A DNA stretch of 57,889 bases, from the NCBI RefSeq assembly GCF_024170165.1, contig NZ_JALJXP010000020.1:1-57889 (forward strand). Direction: 5' to 3'. This document shows, one piece after another, positions 34,768 through 44,574 of the stretch. Positions within the stretch are counted from its first letter, which is position 1. Each line of letters starts with the position of its first letter. The notes beneath the pieces were generated by a model, which was not told where the DNA came from, did no database searches, and saw only the letters and a list, made by a program, of their open reading frames with translations. The position numbers were made by a program, and so were the translations under genes. The DNA comes from Pseudomonas nitroreducens (lineage in GTDB: Bacteria > Pseudomonadota > Gammaproteobacteria > Pseudomonadales > Pseudomonadaceae).

Positions 34768-35030
34768 GTCGCGAAAGGGCACCACGCCGCCTTTCGCTCT
34801 GTTGACGGTCTTCGCCGTCGTCGAGTCCGCTGCTCCCGCCGTTGCGCCTGGGCAGTCGGCGCTGAAATATTCGGGGTTGGGAGGCGGCTCGTTGGCGATG
34901 CTAACGGGCTAAGCTTTCGCCAGGCTTTCAGTCACCTTTCGCAGTGATTTCAGCGAATTTCCCCCATTCACAGCGGCGCGCGGATGGGTAAACTGCCGGC
35001 CCGAACCTGTAGTCCGAGGGGTAGAAACCC
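34768..35030. promoter_or_regulatory. Divergent opdH / tctD control region
   Basis: Together with the opdH leader this is a 286-bp intergenic stretch between divergent starts. The central part (34861-34970) is richer in A+T. The TctD response regulator is expected to bind here, since tctD-tctE is known to control the opdH-tct operon. I could not define a convincing operator or -35/-10 pair by eye. Confidence 0.5.
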
Positions 35031-35702
35031 GTGCGAATTCTCCTGGTTGAAGACCATCCGCAACTCGGTGAAAGCGTCGCCCAGGCGCTCAAGGGCGCCG
35101 GCTGGACCGTGGACCTGCTGCAGGACGGCGTGGCCGCCGACCTGGCCCTGGCCAGCGAGGACTACGCGCTGGCGATCCTCGATGTCGGCCTGCCGCGGCT
35201 GGACGGCTTCCAGGTGCTGGCGCGTCTGCGTGAGCGCGGCAAGACCCTGCCGGTGCTGATGCTCACCGCCCGTGGTGAGGTGCGCGACCGCGTGCACGGG
35301 CTGAACCTGGGCGCTGACGATTACCTGGCCAAACCCTTCGAACTCACCGAGCTGGAAGCGCGGGTGAAGGCCTTGCTGCGCCGCAGTGTGCTGGGTGGCG
35401 AACAGCAGCAGCGCTGTGGCGAGCTGGTCTACGACCTCGGCGCGCGGCGCTTCACCCTGGCCGAGCAGGCGATGAACCTGACCTCCCGCGAGCAGGCCGT
35501 ATTGGAGGCGCTGATTGCCCGTCCGGGACGGGTGATGAGCAAGGAGCAACTGGCGGCGCAGGTGTTCGGCCTGGATCAGGATGCCAGCGCGGACGCCATC
35601 GAAATCTACGTGCACCGCCTGCGCAAGAAGCTCGAAGGCAGCTCGGTGCGCATCGTCACCTTCCGTGGCCTGGGCTATCTGCTCGAGGCCCGGGATGGCT
35701 GA
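35031..35702 (+). CDS. tctD: Response regulator TctD (OmpR type)
   Basis: This 223-residue regulator has a receiver domain at 1-115 with acidic pair Glu7-Asp8, phospho-acceptor Asp51 (LDVGLPRLDGF) and Lys101 (LAKPF). A winged-helix domain from about 130 ends in the OmpR signature EIYVHRLRKKLEG and VRIVTFRGLGYLL. Translation starts at GTG 35031 after GAGGGG. It overlaps tctE by 8 bp, which indicates coupled translation. It likely activates the divergent opdH-tctCBA genes when citrate or other tricarboxylates are sensed. Confidence 0.95.
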   Translation: MRILLVEDHPQLGESVAQALKGAGWTVDLLQDGVAADLALASEDYALAILDVGLPRLDGFQVLARLRERGKTLPVLMLTARGEVRDRVHGLNLGADDYLAKPFELTELEARVKALLRRSVLGGEQQQRCGELVYDLGARRFTLAEQAMNLTSREQAVLEALIARPGRVMSKEQLAAQVFGLDQDASADAIEIYVHRLRKKLEGSSVRIVTFRGLGYLLEARDG

Positions 35703-37101
35703 ACGGCGCTGGGTGTTCCCCGGCACGGGCAGTTTGCGCGGGCGCCTGCTCTGGCGCCTGGGCGGCCTGCTGCTGGTGTTGTTGCTGATCGGCAGCGCGG
35801 CCACCTACTGGCGGGCCCGGCACGCGGCGGACATCGCCTATGACCGCACCCTGCTGGCCTCGGCGCGGGACATCGCCGATGGCCTCTATGCCAGCGATGG
35901 CACCCTGCGCGCCAACGTGCCCTATGTGGCGCTGGACAGCTTCGAGTACGACAGCGCCGGGCGCATCTTCTACCAGGTGATCGACCCGCAGGGGAACAAT
36001 ATCTCCGGCTACGAGAACCTCCCCGCGCCGCTGCCGACCACGCCGCGCACCGACGATTACCCGGCGCTGGCCAAGTTCTACGACGCGACCTACGAAGGGC
36101 AGGGCGTGCGCGTGGTCAGCCTGTTGCAGCCGGTGAGCCAGCCGACGGTCAACGGCATGGCGGAAATCCGCGTCGCCGAAACCCTGGGCGCCCGCGAGCG
36201 GCTGGCGCGCAACCTGCTCGCCGACACCCTGCTCAACCTCGCGTTGTCGGCCATCGCCGCGCTGATGATGGTCTGGTACGCGGTGAGTGCCGGCCTGCGC
36301 CCGCTCGACCGTCTGCGCGAAGCGGTGGAAGAACGCCAGCCGGACGACCTGCGGCCGTTGCCGGAAGTCCGCGTGCAGAAGGAGCTGCGCCCGCTGGTGG
36401 CGGCGCTCAACCATTTCACCGTGCGCCTGCGCGGGCTGTTCGACCGCCAGTCGCAGTTCATTGCCGAGGCCTCCCACGAGCTGCGCACCCCGCTGGCAGC
36501 GCTCAAGGCACGGCTGGAGCTGGGCTTGCGCGAGCAGGACCCGCAGCAATGGCGCGCGACGCTGGCAGATGCCGTGCAGAACACCGACCGGGTCACCGGG
36601 CTGGCCAACCAGTTGCTGTCCCTGGCGCGGGTGGAAAGTGGTGCCCGCGCCATCGCCGAGGGCGCGGGGGAAAGCATCGAACTGAGCCAGCTGGCCCGCG
36701 AGCTGGGCCTTGCGCTGGCGCCGCTGGCCTATTCGCGCGGCGTGGCGCTGGCGCTGGAGGCGGACCAGCCGGCTTGGGTGAAGGGCGATCCGACCCTGCT
36801 CAACGAGCTGCTCAGCAATCTGGTGGACAACGCCATCGCCCACGCCCCGGCGGACGGCAACGTGATCATCCGCGTGCGCTCGCCCGCGGAACTGGAAGTC
36901 GAGGACGACGGCCCCGGCATCCCTGCGGAAGAGCGCGACAAGGTGTTCCGCCGCTTCTACCGCCGTCGCCAGCAAGGCACTGGGCTGGGTCTGGCCATCG
37001 TCGGCGAGATCTGCAGCGCGCACCGCGCTCGTATCGAACTGGGCCAGGGCGAACTGGGCGGGTTGCTGGTGCGGGTGACCTTCCCGGCGGAAAACGCCTG
37101 A
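35695..37101 (+). CDS. tctE: Sensor histidine kinase TctE
   Basis: This 468-residue inner-membrane kinase starts at the ATG at 35695, overlapping tctD; the open frame upstream lies inside tctD. The first membrane helix is LLWRLGGLLLVLLLIGSA. A periplasmic sensor domain spans about 40-175, and the second helix is about 180-200. A HAMP-like linker leads to the H-box EASHELRTPLAALKAR with His261, then an N-box (LLSNLVDNAIAHAP), G1 (VEDDGPGIP) and G2 (GTGLGLAIVGEI). It is the partner of TctD. A hairpin at 37112-37139 follows the stop. Confidence 0.95.
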   Translation: MAERRWVFPGTGSLRGRLLWRLGGLLLVLLLIGSAATYWRARHAADIAYDRTLLASARDIADGLYASDGTLRANVPYVALDSFEYDSAGRIFYQVIDPQGNNISGYENLPAPLPTTPRTDDYPALAKFYDATYEGQGVRVVSLLQPVSQPTVNGMAEIRVAETLGARERLARNLLADTLLNLALSAIAALMMVWYAVSAGLRPLDRLREAVEERQPDDLRPLPEVRVQKELRPLVAALNHFTVRLRGLFDRQSQFIAEASHELRTPLAALKARLELGLREQDPQQWRATLADAVQNTDRVTGLANQLLSLARVESGARAIAEGAGESIELSQLARELGLALAPLAYSRGVALALEADQPAWVKGDPTLLNELLSNLVDNAIAHAPADGNVIIRVRSPAELEVEDDGPGIPAEERDKVFRRFYRRRQQGTGLGLAIVGEICSAHRARIELGQGELGGLLVRVTFPAENA

Positions 37102-37111
37102 GCCAGAAACG

Positions 37112-37139
37112 CGAAACCCGCCGGTAAGGGCGGGTTTCG
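37112..37139. terminator. Hairpin between convergent tctE and HDOD genes
   Basis: An 11-bp perfect stem cgaaacccgcc (37112-37122) / ggcgggtttcg (37129-37139) lies between two convergent genes. Neither side has a good T run, so termination is plausible but not certain. Confidence 0.6.
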
Positions 37140-37179
37140 GTGTGGGGCAAAAGCATCGCGGCGGCGCGGATGCCAGTCG

Positions 37180-38016
37180 TTACTGCAGCATGCTCATCGC
37201 CGCTTCCATCGCAGCGGAGAGATCTTCGTCTTCCTTCACGTCGGCCTTCGGGTCCAGGCCCAGCTTGGCGAAGGCCGGGATGGTGGCCCAGTCCAGCTCG
37301 GTGTAGGGGTGCTGGCTGCCGAGGTAGCTCTGCAGGGTGGCAACCTGGACGATGTCCACGTAGTCGACCTTGGCCGAGTCGCGGCTGAAGTCCAGGTGCT
37401 GGCCCGGTACGGCGGCGATCAGCGCCGGGAAGTCCCAGGCCTTGAGGATGCGGTCGCCGATGACCGGGTGGATGCGCTCGATCACGTGATTGAGGCTGAT
37501 GGAGTCGGCCAGCAGCTCGCTGTGTTCTTCGGCGTAGGTGAGGATCGGCAGCACGCCGATCTGGTGCACCAGGCCGGCCAGGGTCGCCTGATCCGGCGCC
37601 AGGCGGGTGTAGTGGCGGCACAGGGCATGGCAGATGCCGGCGATCTCGGTGCTCTTGTTCCACACCTCGCGCATCTTGCGGTCGACCACATCGGAAGTGG
37701 CCTGGAACATCTGCTCCATGGCAAGGCCCGTGGCCAGGTTGCAGGTGTAGTTGATCCCCAGGCGGCTGATCGCCATCTGCAGATCGGTGATTTCCTTGTT
37801 GGTGCGCAGCAGCGGGCTGTTCACCACCTTGATGATGCGTGCGGTCAGGGCGGCGTCGTTGCCGATCACCTTGGCCAGATCCTGGATGCTGATGTCCGGG
37901 TCTTCCGCCGCTTCACGGACGCGCAGGGCGACTTCCGGCAGCGTCGGCAGCACCAGCTCATCGTTGTCGATGGCCCGCAGCAGTTCCTGTTGTACTTTTT
38001 CGGCAAGCTTGCTCAT
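37180..38016 (-). CDS. HDOD-domain protein
   Basis: This 278-residue cytoplasmic protein is built almost entirely of one HDOD domain (about 20-215). Recognisable parts are LPTLPEVALRVREAAEDPD, IGNDAALTARIIKVVNSPL, and LAGLVHQIGVLPIL, where the HD metal site is altered to HQ. HDOD proteins lack phosphodiesterase activity and usually act as regulatory or scaffold proteins in stress, motility or c-di-GMP pathways. No receiver or GGDEF/EAL domain is attached. It is convergent to tctE and on the same strand as ygfZ, 45 bp after its stop, as for PA0758. Confidence 0.9.
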   Translation of the reverse strand: MSKLAEKVQQELLRAIDNDELVLPTLPEVALRVREAAEDPDISIQDLAKVIGNDAALTARIIKVVNSPLLRTNKEITDLQMAISRLGINYTCNLATGLAMEQMFQATSDVVDRKMREVWNKSTEIAGICHALCRHYTRLAPDQATLAGLVHQIGVLPILTYAEEHSELLADSISLNHVIERIHPVIGDRILKAWDFPALIAAVPGQHLDFSRDSAKVDYVDIVQVATLQSYLGSQHPYTELDWATIPAFAKLGLDPKADVKEDEDLSAAMEAAMSMLQ

Positions 38017-38061
38017 GAAGTGTCCTTCAGGGAAAGCCGGGCTCCCCGCCCGGCACGAAAT

Positions 38062-38997
38062 TCAGCGCTGGATCTCGCGGTCGCTGTCCAGAACGTAAGG
38101 CAGATCCAGCAGGCGCAGAGGCTGGTCTTCGCCCAGGCGCACGTTGCCATCGGCAGCGGCGTCGTCCTGCAGCACGGCGAGCAGTTCCACGCCATCGGCC
38201 GCGCGGGCGGCCAGTACCACTTCGCCGACGCTGGTGGCGTGCACCGGCGAGAACAGCTCGCGGCCCGGCTCCGGCAGTTCGGCGCTATCGAGTTTCAGAC
38301 GCTGCAGGCGGCGCTTGAGGCGACCGAGGTACTGCATGCGCGCGACGATTTCCTGGCCGGTGTAGCAACCCTTCTTGAAGCTCACGCCGCCCACGGCCTG
38401 CAGGTTGATCATCTGCGGGATGAACAGCTCGCGGGTGGCACCGAAGACCTGGCCGACGCCGGCGCGGACCTGGCCGAGCAGCCAGTCGTTGAGTTCGGCG
38501 TGGGGCAGGCGGGCCTGCAGCAGGTCGGCGACGGCGGCGGCGCGTTCGGCCGATACCCAGAGTTCGACGCGACCCTGGCCGAGGCCGATGGCGATCAGGC
38601 CCTCGGCCCGCGCGACCTGGTCGGCCGCGCCGGAGAGGCTCAGGCCCAGTTCGGCGAGGACGGCATCAGCACCGCTCAGGCCGAAGCGCGCCCACTGGGT
38701 GCTGTCATCGGACAGGGTGGCCTTGGAGAACACCGCGTACTTCTTCAGGTCCGTCAGCTGGCTTTCCAGCAGGTCGCCGGCCATGGCCAGCAGGAAGCCT
38801 TCGCCTTCGGCGAGGATGCGGAAGCTGGAGGTCATGCGGCCCTTGGGCGTGCAGCGGGCGCCGAGGCTGGCGTATTCGGCGTTCAGGTAATTGAGATTGC
38901 AGGTCAGCTGGCCCTGGAGGAATTTGGCGGCGTCCGCGCCACGGACGGCGAGAATCCCTTCGTGATTGAGTTCGGTGTAGAAAGCAGAGTCGGTCAT
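38062..38997 (-). CDS. ygfZ: Folate-binding Fe-S cluster maintenance protein YgfZ
   Basis: This 311-residue GcvT-like protein helps maintain or repair certain Fe-S enzymes (such as MiaB) and binds folate. The defining motif K-G-C-Y-x-G-Q-E is intact, with Cys211. The N-terminal part GADAAKFLQGQLTCNL matches the family. The start at 38997 gives MTDSAFYTEL; the longer frame begins in the upstream promoter region. It is divergent from sdhE (171 bp between starts), an arrangement conserved with PA0759-PA0760. Confidence 0.94.
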   Translation of the reverse strand: MTDSAFYTELNHEGILAVRGADAAKFLQGQLTCNLNYLNAEYASLGARCTPKGRMTSSFRILAEGEGFLLAMAGDLLESQLTDLKKYAVFSKATLSDDSTQWARFGLSGADAVLAELGLSLSGAADQVARAEGLIAIGLGQGRVELWVSAERAAAVADLLQARLPHAELNDWLLGQVRAGVGQVFGATRELFIPQMINLQAVGGVSFKKGCYTGQEIVARMQYLGRLKRRLQRLKLDSAELPEPGRELFSPVHATSVGEVVLAARAADGVELLAVLQDDAAADGNVRLGEDQPLRLLDLPYVLDSDREIQR

Positions 38998-39079
38998 CAC
39001 GATTCGCTGGAAGAAAGTTAGGGGCCTCATGATAGAGCTCAGGCCCAGCCTTGTCAGCGGGTGCCGGGTGAGCCGAGCA

Positions 39080-39089
39080 TGCGTATAAT
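39080..39089 (+). promoter_or_regulatory. Candidate sigma70 -10 box for sdhE
   Basis: TATAAT at 39084-39089 with TG two bases upstream (39080-39081) lies 78 bp before the sdhE start. A matching -35 at 17-18 bp is not evident. The perfect -10 and the TG extension make it the best promoter candidate for sdhE-ygfX. Confidence 0.55.
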
Positions 39090-39167
39090 GCCGGTCGGCT
39101 CGCGCCGTCCGTCGACTTCGCGAGCGTTCCGATGTATTTGCTCGCAGTTATTCGAGGGAACCCGCAG

Positions 39168-39422
39168 ATGAACGACGAAACCGAACTCAAACGCCTTTTC
39201 TGGCACAGCCGCCGCGGCATGCTGGAACTGGACGTCCTGCTGGTGCCTTTTGTCCAGGAAGTCTACCCGGGGCTGCCCGCCGACGATCAGGCGCGCTTCC
39301 GCAAGCTGCTGGAGTGCGAGGATCAGGACATGTTCGGCTGGTTCATGCAGCGCGGCGAGCCGGAAGATGCCGACCTGCGCATCATCGTTCGGATGATCCT
39401 GGACCGTGTCCAGCCGAAGTGA
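39168..39422 (+). CDS. sdhE: FAD assembly factor SdhE
   Basis: This 84-residue protein promotes covalent FAD attachment to succinate dehydrogenase. The conserved RGxxE motif appears as RRGMLELD at 15-22, followed by [13 protein letters not shown], also typical. The ATG at 39168 has GAGGG upstream; the longer frame adds 12 residues not found in the family. It overlaps ygfX by 17 bp and is divergent from ygfZ. Confidence 0.95.
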   Translation: MNDETELKRLFWHSRRGMLELDVLLVPFVQEVYPGLPADDQARFRKLLECEDQDMFGWFMQRGEPEDADLRIIVRMILDRVQPK

Positions 39423-39826
39423 CCCCTTCGAGTGCCGCTGGCAACCGTCCAACGGTCTGCTGGCGGCCTACCTCGCCGCGCAGTGCTGCGCCGTCCTGGC
39501 GCTGCTGCTCGCGGAGACTCCCCTTCACTGGAAAACGCTCGGCCTGAGCCTCTGCCTGCTGCATGCCTGTTGGGTTGTGCCTGGGCGGATTCTATTGCGT
39601 GCGCCGGATTCGGTGCGTGCGCTGCGCCACAACGCCGAGGGCTGGCAGCTGTGGAGCGAGCGGGAAGGCTTTCAACCGGTGCAGTTGCTGCCGGACAGTC
39701 TGGCGCTGCCCTCGTTGATCGTCCTGCGTTTCCGCCGCCCCGGCGACTGGCTGGCACGCAGCGTCTGCGTGCCGGCCGATGCCCTGGCGCCGGAGTTGCA
39801 CCGGCGCCTGCGCGTGCGGCTGCGCT

Positions 39827-41443
<1,617 letters not shown>

Positions 41444-41634
41444 ACCCGGCTCCACAAAATGGCGCCCTAGTATATAGAAGGGGGCCACGGCACAATACTG
41501 GCGAACCGATGACACCGAAGGCGCGTGCGGTGGGGCGGCAGTCGCAGGGCGGGAAGCTTTCTTCCCCGCTCAAGCCGGTCCGGCAGGCGCCTGGGGTTGC
41601 GTCGGAATCATTGAACGATCACGGCAAATCACCG

Positions 41635-41661
41635 GAACTTTTTCAGGCGTTCCGGTTCGAA
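41635..41661 (+). promoter_or_regulatory. Candidate AlgU-dependent promoter, distal
   Basis: GAACTT (41635-41640), a 16-base spacer and TCGAA (41657-41661) fit the sigma E/AlgU pattern GAACTT-N16-TCtga, less well at the -10. It would start about 235 bp upstream of algU. More than one AlgU promoter is known ahead of algU in P. aeruginosa. Confidence 0.45.
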
Positions 41662-41818
41662 CGCGGAATACCCAATCAACTTTGCGTGCAGATTGACATT
41701 GCGCGGAAGGGGAGCGGGTGTTCCGCCCGGTACAGTTGAATTTGACGGGCTTCGGACGCATGTCGGGGTCCGATTGCCGCCAATGTGAAAAAACTGTGCG
41801 GCGCATGCTTGGAGGGGA

Positions 41819-41845
41819 GAACTTTTGCAAAAGACCCGAGTCTAT
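41819..41845 (+). promoter_or_regulatory. AlgU-dependent autoregulated promoter, proximal
   Basis: GAACTT (41819-41824), a 16-base spacer and TCTAT (41841-41845) match GAACTT-N16-TCtga closely. It lies 59 bp upstream of the algU ATG and would give positive autoregulation of the stress operon. Confidence 0.75.
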
Positions 41846-41904
41846 CTTGGCAGGACGATTTACCAGGGTGCTCGAAGCTCCTCCAGGTTTTCAGAGGAGC
41901 ATTC

Positions 41905-42489
41905 ATGCTAACCCAGGAACAGGATCAGCAACTGGTTGAACGGGTACAGCGCGGAGACAAACGGGCATTCGACCTGCTGGTGCTGAAGTACCAGCACAAG
42001 ATTCTGGGGCTCATCGTGCGATTCGTGCACGACGCCCAGGAAGCCCAGGACGTTGCACAGGAAGCATTCATCAAGGCGTATCGCGCCTTGGGCAACTTCC
42101 GCGGCGACAGTGCCTTTTATACCTGGCTGTACCGTATCGCCATCAACACCGCGAAGAACCATCTGGTTGCGCGCGGTCGGCGGCCGCCGGACAGCGATGT
42201 CACGGCAGAGGACGCGGAGTTCTTCGACGGCGATCACGCCCTGAAGGACATCGAGTCGCCGGAAAGAGCCATGCTGCGGGATGAGATCGAGGAAACCGTC
42301 CATCGCACCATCCAGCAGCTGCCCGATGATTTGCGCACGGCTTTGACCCTGCGCGAGTTCGAAGGCCTGAGTTACGAAGATATCGCCACCGTGATGCAGT
42401 GTCCGGTGGGGACCGTCCGCTCACGGATATTCCGTGCGCGGGAAGCGATCGACAAAGCTTTGCAGCCTTTGTTGCATGATGAAGTCTGA
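41905..42489 (+). CDS. algU: ECF sigma factor AlgU (RpoE/sigma-22)
   Basis: This 194-residue sigma factor drives the envelope-stress and alginate regulon. Region 2 contains VLKYQHKILGLIVRF and DVAQEAFIKAYRALG for -10 recognition. Region 4 holds TLREFEGLSYEDIATVMQCP and GTVRSRIFRAREAI for the -35. ATG 41905 follows AGAGGAGC. It is first in algU-mucA-mucB-mucC-mucD. Its activity is held by MucA at the inner membrane and released by AlgW/MucP proteolysis. Confidence 0.98.
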   Translation: MLTQEQDQQLVERVQRGDKRAFDLLVLKYQHKILGLIVRFVHDAQEAQDVAQEAFIKAYRALGNFRGDSAFYTWLYRIAINTAKNHLVARGRRPPDSDVTAEDAEFFDGDHALKDIESPERAMLRDEIEETVHRTIQQLPDDLRTALTLREFEGLSYEDIATVMQCPVGTVRSRIFRAREAIDKALQPLLHDEV

Positions 42490-42520
42490 TACAGCGGCAG
42501 AAGCCAAGAGAGGTACCGCT

Positions 42521-43105
42521 ATGAGTCGTGAAGCCCTGCAGGAGTCGCTGTCCGCGGTAATGGATAACGAAGCGGATGAGCTTGAGCTGCGGCGTGTGCT
42601 TGCAGCCTGCGGCGAGGACGCCGAATTGCGGGCCACCTGGTCCCGTTACCAGCTGGCCCGTGCAGTGATGCACCGCGAGCCGGCCATGCCCAAGCTGGAC
42701 ATTGCCGCCGCCGTGTCCGCCGCGCTGGCCGATGAAGCCGCCCCGGCGCCGCGCAGTCGCAATCCGTGGCGTAACGTCGGCCGTCTGGCGGTCGCCGCTT
42801 CGGTGACCCTGGCTGTTCTGGCCGGTGTGCGCATGTACCACCAGGATGACAGTGTCGCCAACGGCCTTGCCCAGCAAGGCGCCACTCCGCAGATCGCCCT
42901 GCCGCAAGTGCAAGGCCCGGCGGTACTGGCAGGCTACACTCAGGACGAGGCGCCGCAGGTGATCACCAATGCCCAGGGTGGGCAGACCACCTGGCACGAG
43001 CAGCGTCTTCCGGGTTACCTGCGTCAACACGCGCAGCAGTCCGCCGTCAGCGGCACCGACAGCGCCCTGCCTTACGCACGCGCCGCGAGCCTGGAAAGCC
43101 GCTGA
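42521..43105 (+). CDS. mucA: Anti-sigma factor MucA
   Basis: This 194-residue inner-membrane anti-sigma factor has the same length as PAO1 MucA. The cytoplasmic AlgU-binding domain (1-80) begins MSREALQESLSAVMDNEAD. One membrane helix lies at about 86-104 (NVGRLAVAASVTLAVLAGV), and the rest is a periplasmic MucB-binding domain. No truncation or frameshift of the mucA22 kind is present, so the strain should be non-mucoid by this locus. Confidence 0.97.
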   Translation: MSREALQESLSAVMDNEADELELRRVLAACGEDAELRATWSRYQLARAVMHREPAMPKLDIAAAVSAALADEAAPAPRSRNPWRNVGRLAVAASVTLAVLAGVRMYHQDDSVANGLAQQGATPQIALPQVQGPAVLAGYTQDEAPQVITNAQGGQTTWHEQRLPGYLRQHAQQSAVSGTDSALPYARAASLESR

Positions 43106-43126
43106 TTTGCGACCTTAAGGAGCGAC

Positions 43127-44071
43127 ATGCGCGCGACTACAGCACTGTTGTTCTTCCTCGGCGGTCTGCTGGCATTGCCAGTCCAGGCCGCCGATGCGTT
43201 GGACTGGATCAAGCGCCTCTCCGAGGCTGATCAGCAACAGAACTTCCAGGGCACTTTCATCTACGAACGCAGCGGAGCCTTCACTACCCACGATGTCTGG
43301 CATCGTGTGGAGAGTGATGGCTCGGTACGCGAGCGCCTGGTTCAGGTCGATGGACCGCGCCAGGAAGTGGTGCGCGTCGATGGCGCCACCCAGTGCGTAG
43401 GTGGAGGCATGTCGGGGCAGGTGTCGACCGGTGAGATGTGGCCGGCACGCAAGCTCAACCCGACGGATCTGTCCACCTACTACGACGTTCGCGTCGCCGG
43501 CGAGTCGCGCATTGCCGATCGTCCGGCGGTGGTGCTGGCGGTGATCCCGCGTGACCAGCATCGCTATGGCTTCGAGCTGCACGTGGACAAGGAGACGGGC
43601 CTGCCGCTCAAGTCCCTGCTGCTCAACGACAAGGGCCAGATCATCGAGCGCCTGCAGTTCACCCGCATCGACATGGCAGCGCCGGATGACGGCGAGTTGC
43701 AGGCGAGCGCGGCCTGCAAGCCGGTGAAGGAAGCCAAGGTTGCCGAAGTGAAGACCAACTGGCATTCGGAATGGGTGCCGCCGGGCTTTACCCTGAACAG
43801 TACGTTGCAGGAGCGCAGCCCGGTCTCCAATGATCAGGTCCTGTGCCTGGCCTACGGCGACGGACTGGCGCGTTTCTCGGTCTTCCTCGAGCCGCTGCAC
43901 GGCGCCAAGGTCGATGATGCCCGCACCCAGCTGGGCCCGACCACCGTGGTGTCGAGGCGGTTCGCCAGTGACGATGGCGGCACCATGGTGACCGTGGTCG
44001 GCGAGATACCCAGTGGCACGGCCGAGCGCGTGGCGTTGTCCATGCGGCCAACGGGAGCCCAGCCACAGTGA
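43127..44071 (+). CDS. mucB: Periplasmic regulator MucB (RseB-like)
   Basis: This 314-residue protein has a signal peptide (MRATTALLFFLGGLLALPVQA). The two-domain RseB fold follows: the N-terminal lipid-sensing LolA-like half (NFQGTFIYERSGAFTTHDVWH) and a C-terminal MucA-binding half (WVPPGFTLNSTLQERSP). It shields MucA from the protease AlgW. It sits 21 bp after mucA and overlaps mucC by 4 bp. Confidence 0.97.
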   Translation: MRATTALLFFLGGLLALPVQAADALDWIKRLSEADQQQNFQGTFIYERSGAFTTHDVWHRVESDGSVRERLVQVDGPRQEVVRVDGATQCVGGGMSGQVSTGEMWPARKLNPTDLSTYYDVRVAGESRIADRPAVVLAVIPRDQHRYGFELHVDKETGLPLKSLLLNDKGQIIERLQFTRIDMAAPDDGELQASAACKPVKEAKVAEVKTNWHSEWVPPGFTLNSTLQERSPVSNDQVLCLAYGDGLARFSVFLEPLHGAKVDDARTQLGPTTVVSRRFASDDGGTMVTVVGEIPSGTAERVALSMRPTGAQPQ

Positions 44072-44538
44072 TCCATGAGCGGGGAAGAGTGGTTGCGGTC
44101 GAGTCTGGAACGGTCCAGGTCGAAACGCTGCGCCGCTCCACCTGCTCGGGATGTTCGGTCAACGCCGGTTGCGGCCAGGGTCTCCTGGAGCGACTGGGTG
44201 TTACCCAGGGACGCAGCCGAGTGCAAGCGCTGATCTCGCCGAACCTGGCTTCATCGAATCTTAAGCCTGGCGATGAAATCCTGCTGGGCGTGGATGAACA
44301 CCTTCTGCTGAGAAGCGCCCTGCTTTTCTATCTTTCCCCGCTGATCGGGCTGTTCGCGCTGGCGCTACTGGCGGCGCGCCTCGATCTGGGGGAACCTCTC
44401 ATCATCGTGGCCGGGCTGGCGGGTTTCCTGCTGGCCTGGCTGCTGGTGCGTCGCCATGCGCGACGCCATACGGATGATCCGGCGATGCAACCGGTTGTGC
44501 TGCGTGCGCTGGTCGGTGGGCCGCCCGGCCCTGTTTAG
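44068..44538 (+). CDS. mucC: MucC / RseC-family inner-membrane protein
   Basis: This 156-residue protein has a cysteine cluster near the N-terminus (STCSGCSVNAGCGQG) followed by two membrane helices (SALLFYLSPLIGLFALALLA and IIVAGLAGFLLAWLLV). This is the RseC/MucC plan, with a modulatory, poorly defined part in AlgU control and links to Fe-S redox proteins such as SoxR reduction. The start is GTG at 44068, overlapping the mucB stop (GTGA). Confidence 0.94.
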   Translation: MIHERGRVVAVESGTVQVETLRRSTCSGCSVNAGCGQGLLERLGVTQGRSRVQALISPNLASSNLKPGDEILLGVDEHLLLRSALLFYLSPLIGLFALALLAARLDLGEPLIIVAGLAGFLLAWLLVRRHARRHTDDPAMQPVVLRALVGGPPGPV

Positions 44539-44574
44539 TGATCTTCCCAATCAACATCACGGGAGCTGTAGTCA

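Larger units (their letters stand above)
41444..41904. promoter_or_regulatory. nadB / algU divergent control region
   Basis: A 461-bp region with no gene. It holds a candidate nadB promoter near 41469-41495 on the minus strand and two AlgU-type promoters reading toward algU (listed separately). The rest shows no clear structure to me. The open frames starting upstream of algU lack ribosome sites. Confidence 0.7.

Noticed and set aside
42521..43105. A mucA22-like mucoidy mutation
   Set aside because: The frame is intact for 194 residues, with membrane helix and periplasmic domain present.
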